Source: Clostridia bacterium (GTDB lineage Bacteria > Bacillota > Clostridia > Oscillospirales > SIG627). Taken from it: a stretch of DNA of 7,802 bases. Each line of letters opens with the position of its first letter. The first letter of the stretch is position 1. A program made the translations under genes and the position numbers. Under the pieces are notes generated by a model. The model was not told where the DNA came from. It saw nothing but the letters and a program-made list of their open reading frames with translations, and ran no database searches. The stretch covers positions 1 to 7,802 of the forward strand of contig JAFTEP010000173.1 of NCBI GenBank assembly GCA_017453605.1, read 5' to 3'. This document shows positions 5,978-7,802 of the stretch, one piece after another.

Positions 5978-5998
5978 TCTGTTCAGACTTAACAGAAA
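5976..5998. other. Perfect 8-bp inverted repeat
   Basis: TTTCTGTT (5976-5983), a seven-base loop and AACAGAAA (5991-5998) lie at the left edge of the AT-rich spacer between repeat copies B and C. It could be a protein-binding dyad or part of the repeat unit. No T-run follows, so a terminator is unlikely. Confidence 0.5.
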
Positions 5999-6113
5999 AC
6001 AAATAAATTTATGTAAAACTTTTTTGAAACCATTCCGATCGTTTGAGAAAATCTAAAAGAACAATCGAATTATCAAAATATACGCAACATACTGTTTGTT
6101 AATCAACAAAGAT
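5999..6113. other. AT-rich spacer between two facing repeat copies
   Basis: Non-coding and strikingly AT-rich against its neighbours. It contains a perfect 6-bp hairpin, TTTGTT-aatc-AACAAA (6095-6110). Loose promoter-like hexamers (TTGAAA 6024-6029, TTGAGA 6043-6048) have no convincing -10 partner. The exact 8-bp inverted pair CGGCACTT (5970-5977) / AAGTGCCG (6114-6121) brackets it. I see no ORF with a ribosome site here. Confidence 0.5.
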
Positions 6114-6240
6114 AAGTGCCGTAAGAAGGCCTTCCCCCTTGGGGGAAGGCGTCTGCGGAGCAGACGGATGAGGGGTCCCCATAGCCCATATTCGCTCCAT
6201 TCCCCTCGCCGACGCCAAAAGCGGAGGCGAAGAACGAACG
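6114..6240 (+). repeat. Modular hairpin repeat, copy C
   Basis: The order is: leader AAGTGCCG (6114-6121); hairpin 1 as a perfect 10-bp stem, GCCTTCCCCC/GGGGGAAGGC with a TT loop (6129-6150); hairpin 2, CGTCTGC-gga-GCAGACG (6150-6166); GATGAGGGGTCCCC (6167-6180); and tail CTCGCCGACGCCAAAAGCGG from about 6206. It is the best-preserved copy. It sits 50 bp upstream of the metallophosphoesterase start, so it would lie in that gene's leader if transcription comes from upstream. Confidence 0.8.
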
Positions 6241-6289
6241 CTGTTTTATAAACCGCAGCCGCGGTAAAGGATCAATCCGGGAGGTCGCC

Positions 6290-7093
6290 ATGCTTCATCT
6301 TGAACCGATCAGCATCCACGCCGGGCTGGAAAAGCCCGTGAGAGTCCTGCATCTCACCGACGTCCACATCTCCCTCGCCGACGACGCCGACGGCGAGGAT
6401 ATGAAAAAGCACGCGATATGCCGCAGAGAGACGTTTTACCGCGAGGCAAACTTCCCCGAGAGGGATCCGCAGAGCTATCTCGAGGAGGCGATGGCGATGA
6501 GCGGGGCGTTCGACGCGACCGTCATCACCGGCGACGTCATCGACTTCGCGTCGAAGGCGAACCTCCGCGCCGCGAAAAGGATCCTCGCCGGCAGAGACTA
6601 TATGTTCTGCGCGGGAAACCACGAGTTCTGCCCGAAGGTCGGCGTCCCCGATTCCTTTGACAGGCGCGTCGAGCTCTATCCGGTGATAACGGAGGTCTTC
6701 GGCACGGATATCTCTTTCGAGTCGCGCGTTATAGGCGGAGTGAACTTGATTTGCGCCGACAATTCGTATTTTGTCTGGAGCGAAGAGCAGATAAAGCGCT
6801 TCGACGCGGAGCTTGAGAGGGGGCTTCCGATCGTGGTCTTCACCCACACGCCTCCGGGCGACGCCTGTATGCTCCATTCGCCCTCGCACCGCGACCTTGT
6901 CCCGACCGAGGAGGTCAGGGAGCGCACCCTGCGCTTCAGCGAGAGGCTCATCGCCCATCCGCTCGTCAAGGGCTTCGTGACCGGGCACTGGCACAGATTC
7001 GGCGGCACCTCCCACACTCTCGCCTGCGGCAAGCCGTATTACGTCACCGAGGCGCTCTTCAAGGGCGGGGCGGCCGTCCTGACTATAGACTGA
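6290..7093 (+). CDS. Calcineurin-like metallophosphoesterase
   Basis: A 267-aa soluble, presumably cytoplasmic hydrolase with no signal peptide or membrane segment. All the two-metal motifs of the calcineurin-like (PF00149) fold are visible in order: D24-V-H26 (LHLTDVH), G81-D82-V-I-D85 (ITGDVID), G109-N110-H111-E112, H186 (FTHTPPG) and G232-H233-W-H235. It therefore should bind two metal ions and cleave a phosphoester. The substrate cannot be read from sequence; phosphodiesters, nucleotides and cell-envelope intermediates are all possible. The ATG is supported by GGGAGG five bases before it. The exporter partner gene begins 27 bp downstream, so the two are probably co-transcribed. Why a phosphoesterase lies between two exporter halves is unknown. 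Confidence 0.9.
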   Translation: MLHLEPISIHAGLEKPVRVLHLTDVHISLADDADGEDMKKHAICRRETFYREANFPERDPQSYLEEAMAMSGAFDATVITGDVIDFASKANLRAAKRILAGRDYMFCAGNHEFCPKVGVPDSFDRRVELYPVITEVFGTDISFESRVIGGVNLICADNSYFVWSEEQIKRFDAELERGLPIVVFTHTPPGDACMLHSPSHRDLVPTEEVRERTLRFSERLIAHPLVKGFVTGHWHRFGGTSHTLACGKPYYVTEALFKGGAAVLTID

Positions 7094-7104
7094 AAAACTT
7101 TTTG

Positions 7105-7111
7105 AAGGGAG
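7105..7111 (+). promoter_or_regulatory. Ribosome binding site for a TTG start at 7121
   Basis: AAGGGAG lies nine bases before TTG 7121, in the 27-bp gap after the metallophosphoesterase. It supports the TTG start and co-expression from one transcript. Confidence 0.75.
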
Positions 7112-7120
7112 AAAAGCGTC

Positions 7121-7594
7121 TTGAAGGAAGCGCTTTTGCAGATCTTATACGCATTTTTGGGCGCCTACGGCTTTGCTCTGCTTTTCAATCAGAAGCCGGT
7201 CTCCCGCGCGCTCCCGGCGGCGGTCGGCGGCGCGGCGAGCTGGGGGATCTATCTTGTCTGTCTTCATTTCGGCGCGGACGCGTTCCTTTCCGCTTTTGCT
7301 GGGGGCTTCGTCTCCTGTCTGTACGCCGAGATAATGGCGAGGGTGCTGAAAGCCCCGACGACCCTGTTCACTATAGCGGCGGTGATCCCGCTGATCCCCG
7401 GCGGCAGTTTATACTACACTATGCGCTGCGCGATAACGCGCGACGCGGCGAGCTTTGCGACCTACGGGAGCTCGACCCTCTACACCGCGCTCGGGATCGC
7501 GGTAGGGATAGCGGTCGTGACCGCGGCGGTCCACATGCTCTTCGGCTCAAAAAAGCCAAAAAGAGCCCCGAAAAAGCTCGGGGAAAAGAACTGA
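7121..7594 (+). CDS. Threonine/serine exporter, small ThrE_2/YjjB-type subunit
   Basis: A 157-aa membrane protein of the YjjB/ThrE_2 (PF12821) type, the short partner of the ThrE-type subunit encoded at 4892-5665. About four or five hydrophobic helices are visible (about 4-22, 29-48, 54-74, 80-98, 118-140). The family motif LIPGGSLYYTM (91-101) recalls the LIPGLALTNAL block of the larger subunit. The last 17 residues are a Lys-rich cytoplasmic tail. The start is TTG with AAGGGAG upstream. The two halves are usually neighbours or fused; here about 1.45 kb containing a metallophosphoesterase and two repeats lies between them. Export activity is inferred from family. Confidence 0.88.
   Translation: MKEALLQILYAFLGAYGFALLFNQKPVSRALPAAVGGAASWGIYLVCLHFGADAFLSAFAGGFVSCLYAEIMARVLKAPTTLFTIAAVIPLIPGGSLYYTMRCAITRDAASFATYGSSTLYTALGIAVGIAVVTAAVHMLFGSKKPKRAPKKLGEKN
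7566..7583. other. Hairpin at the end of the small exporter subunit gene
   Basis: CCCCGA (7566-7571) pairs with TCGGGG (7578-7583) just before the stop codon. In the plus direction no T-run follows. On the minus strand it is followed by CTCTTTTT, so it could stop transcription entering from the right-hand repeat. Purpose uncertain. Confidence 0.35.
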
Positions 7595-7599
7595 AACTA

Positions 7600-7797
7600 T
7601 TCGCCTTCGCTTTTGGCGTCGGCGAGGGTGACGGAGTGGTCATTGATTCGGGGACCCCTCATCCGGGCACTCCGTGCCCGCCTGTCTCGCTGCGGCTCGG
7701 TCTCGCCGCGGCTCTCACAGCCCACCGGGCTGTGATTCACTACCGCGTCGCGCCTTCGGCGCCCTTCGGGTGAAGGCTTACCTGCGTATCTTGTAAT
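7600..7797 (-). repeat. Modular hairpin repeat, copy D (expanded hairpin array)
   Basis: Read on the minus strand it runs from leader ACGCAGGTAAGCCTTC (7772-7787) to the CTCGCCGACGCCAAAAGCG tail ending near 7600. Hairpin 1 is shortened to CCTTC/GAAGG (7763-7776). The variable region is expanded. It holds GCGCC-ttc-GGCGC (7750-7762), a 9-bp stem TCACAGCCC/GGGCTGTGA with a triloop (7715-7735), a direct repeat of 16 bases (7685-7700 and 7701-7716, 13 of 16 identical) and CGGGCAC-tcc-GTGCCCG (7664-7680). GATGAGGGGTCCCC follows. The copy probably extends past the window edge. No gene is supported here. Confidence 0.78.
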
Positions 7798-7802
7798 CAT
7801 TC

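Noticed and set aside
6103..6291. Minus-strand 62-codon ORF over repeat copy C
   Set aside because: Composed of repeat modules; similar peptides appear from the other repeat copies only because the DNA is repeated.
6272..7015. 247-codon minus-strand ORF opposite the metallophosphoesterase
   Set aside because: The opposite frame has every metallophosphoesterase motif and a good ribosome site.
7102..7773. Plus-strand ORF of 223 codons overlapping the small exporter subunit and repeat copy D
   Set aside because: A different frame of the exporter gene that runs on into the repeat; no domain seen and the TTG-started frame carries the LIPGG family motif.
20..7790. CRISPR array or tRNA-like element from the hairpin repeats
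   Set aside because: The copies are far apart, in both orientations, without regular spacers; no cloverleaf or CCA end could be drawn.

Overview
The window looks like a chromosomal segment of an anaerobic Firmicute, most likely an uncultured gut or rumen member of Clostridia (Oscillospirales-like). This is inferred from GC-rich genes with AT-rich control regions, consensus sigma-A promoters, AGGAG-type ribosome sites paired with TTG starts, a Bacillus/phi3T-type thymidylate synthase, a two-gene ThrE-like exporter and dispersed GC-rich hairpin repeats. No lineage marker gene is present, so the placement is tentative.

Layout. Positions 1-328 are non-coding repeat sequence. From 1628 down to 329 on the minus strand lies a two-gene metal operon: a Fur-family regulator overlapping a putative heavy-metal/manganese exporter (ArsP_2-like permease). 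Its promoter matches the consensus exactly (TTGACA, 17 bp, TATAAT), and a 23-bp imperfect palindrome lies over the expected transcription start. Divergently, on the plus strand, are a secreted repeat-rich surface protein with a membrane anchor (1886-4036), thymidylate synthase thyA (4033-4875, ATGA overlap) and the N-terminal half of a threonine/serine exporter (4892-5665). These three look like one operon. A 624-bp non-coding stretch follows, with a good promoter, period-7 repeats and two facing copies of a modular hairpin repeat. Then come a calcineurin-like metallophosphoesterase (6290-7093) and the second exporter half (7121-7594). The window ends in a fourth repeat copy.

How the genes relate. 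The regulator and exporter plausibly form a metal-responsive efflux unit with autoregulation. The two exporter halves probably act together in the membrane although about 1.45 kb separates them. The surface protein and thyA are joined by translational coupling, with no obvious shared function.

The most unusual content is the repeat family. Four copies (two per strand) share a module order: leader, CCTTCCCC/GGGGAAGG hairpin, a second hairpin of variable sequence, GATGAGGGG, and a CTCGCCGACGC tail. The second hairpin has a different stem in each copy yet keeps its pairing (fully in three copies, partly in the fourth), and its three-base loop reads GNA in the element's own orientation. I know of no established name for this family. 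The window's two ends form a 24/26 inverted repeat, so the window appears to start and end inside repeat units.
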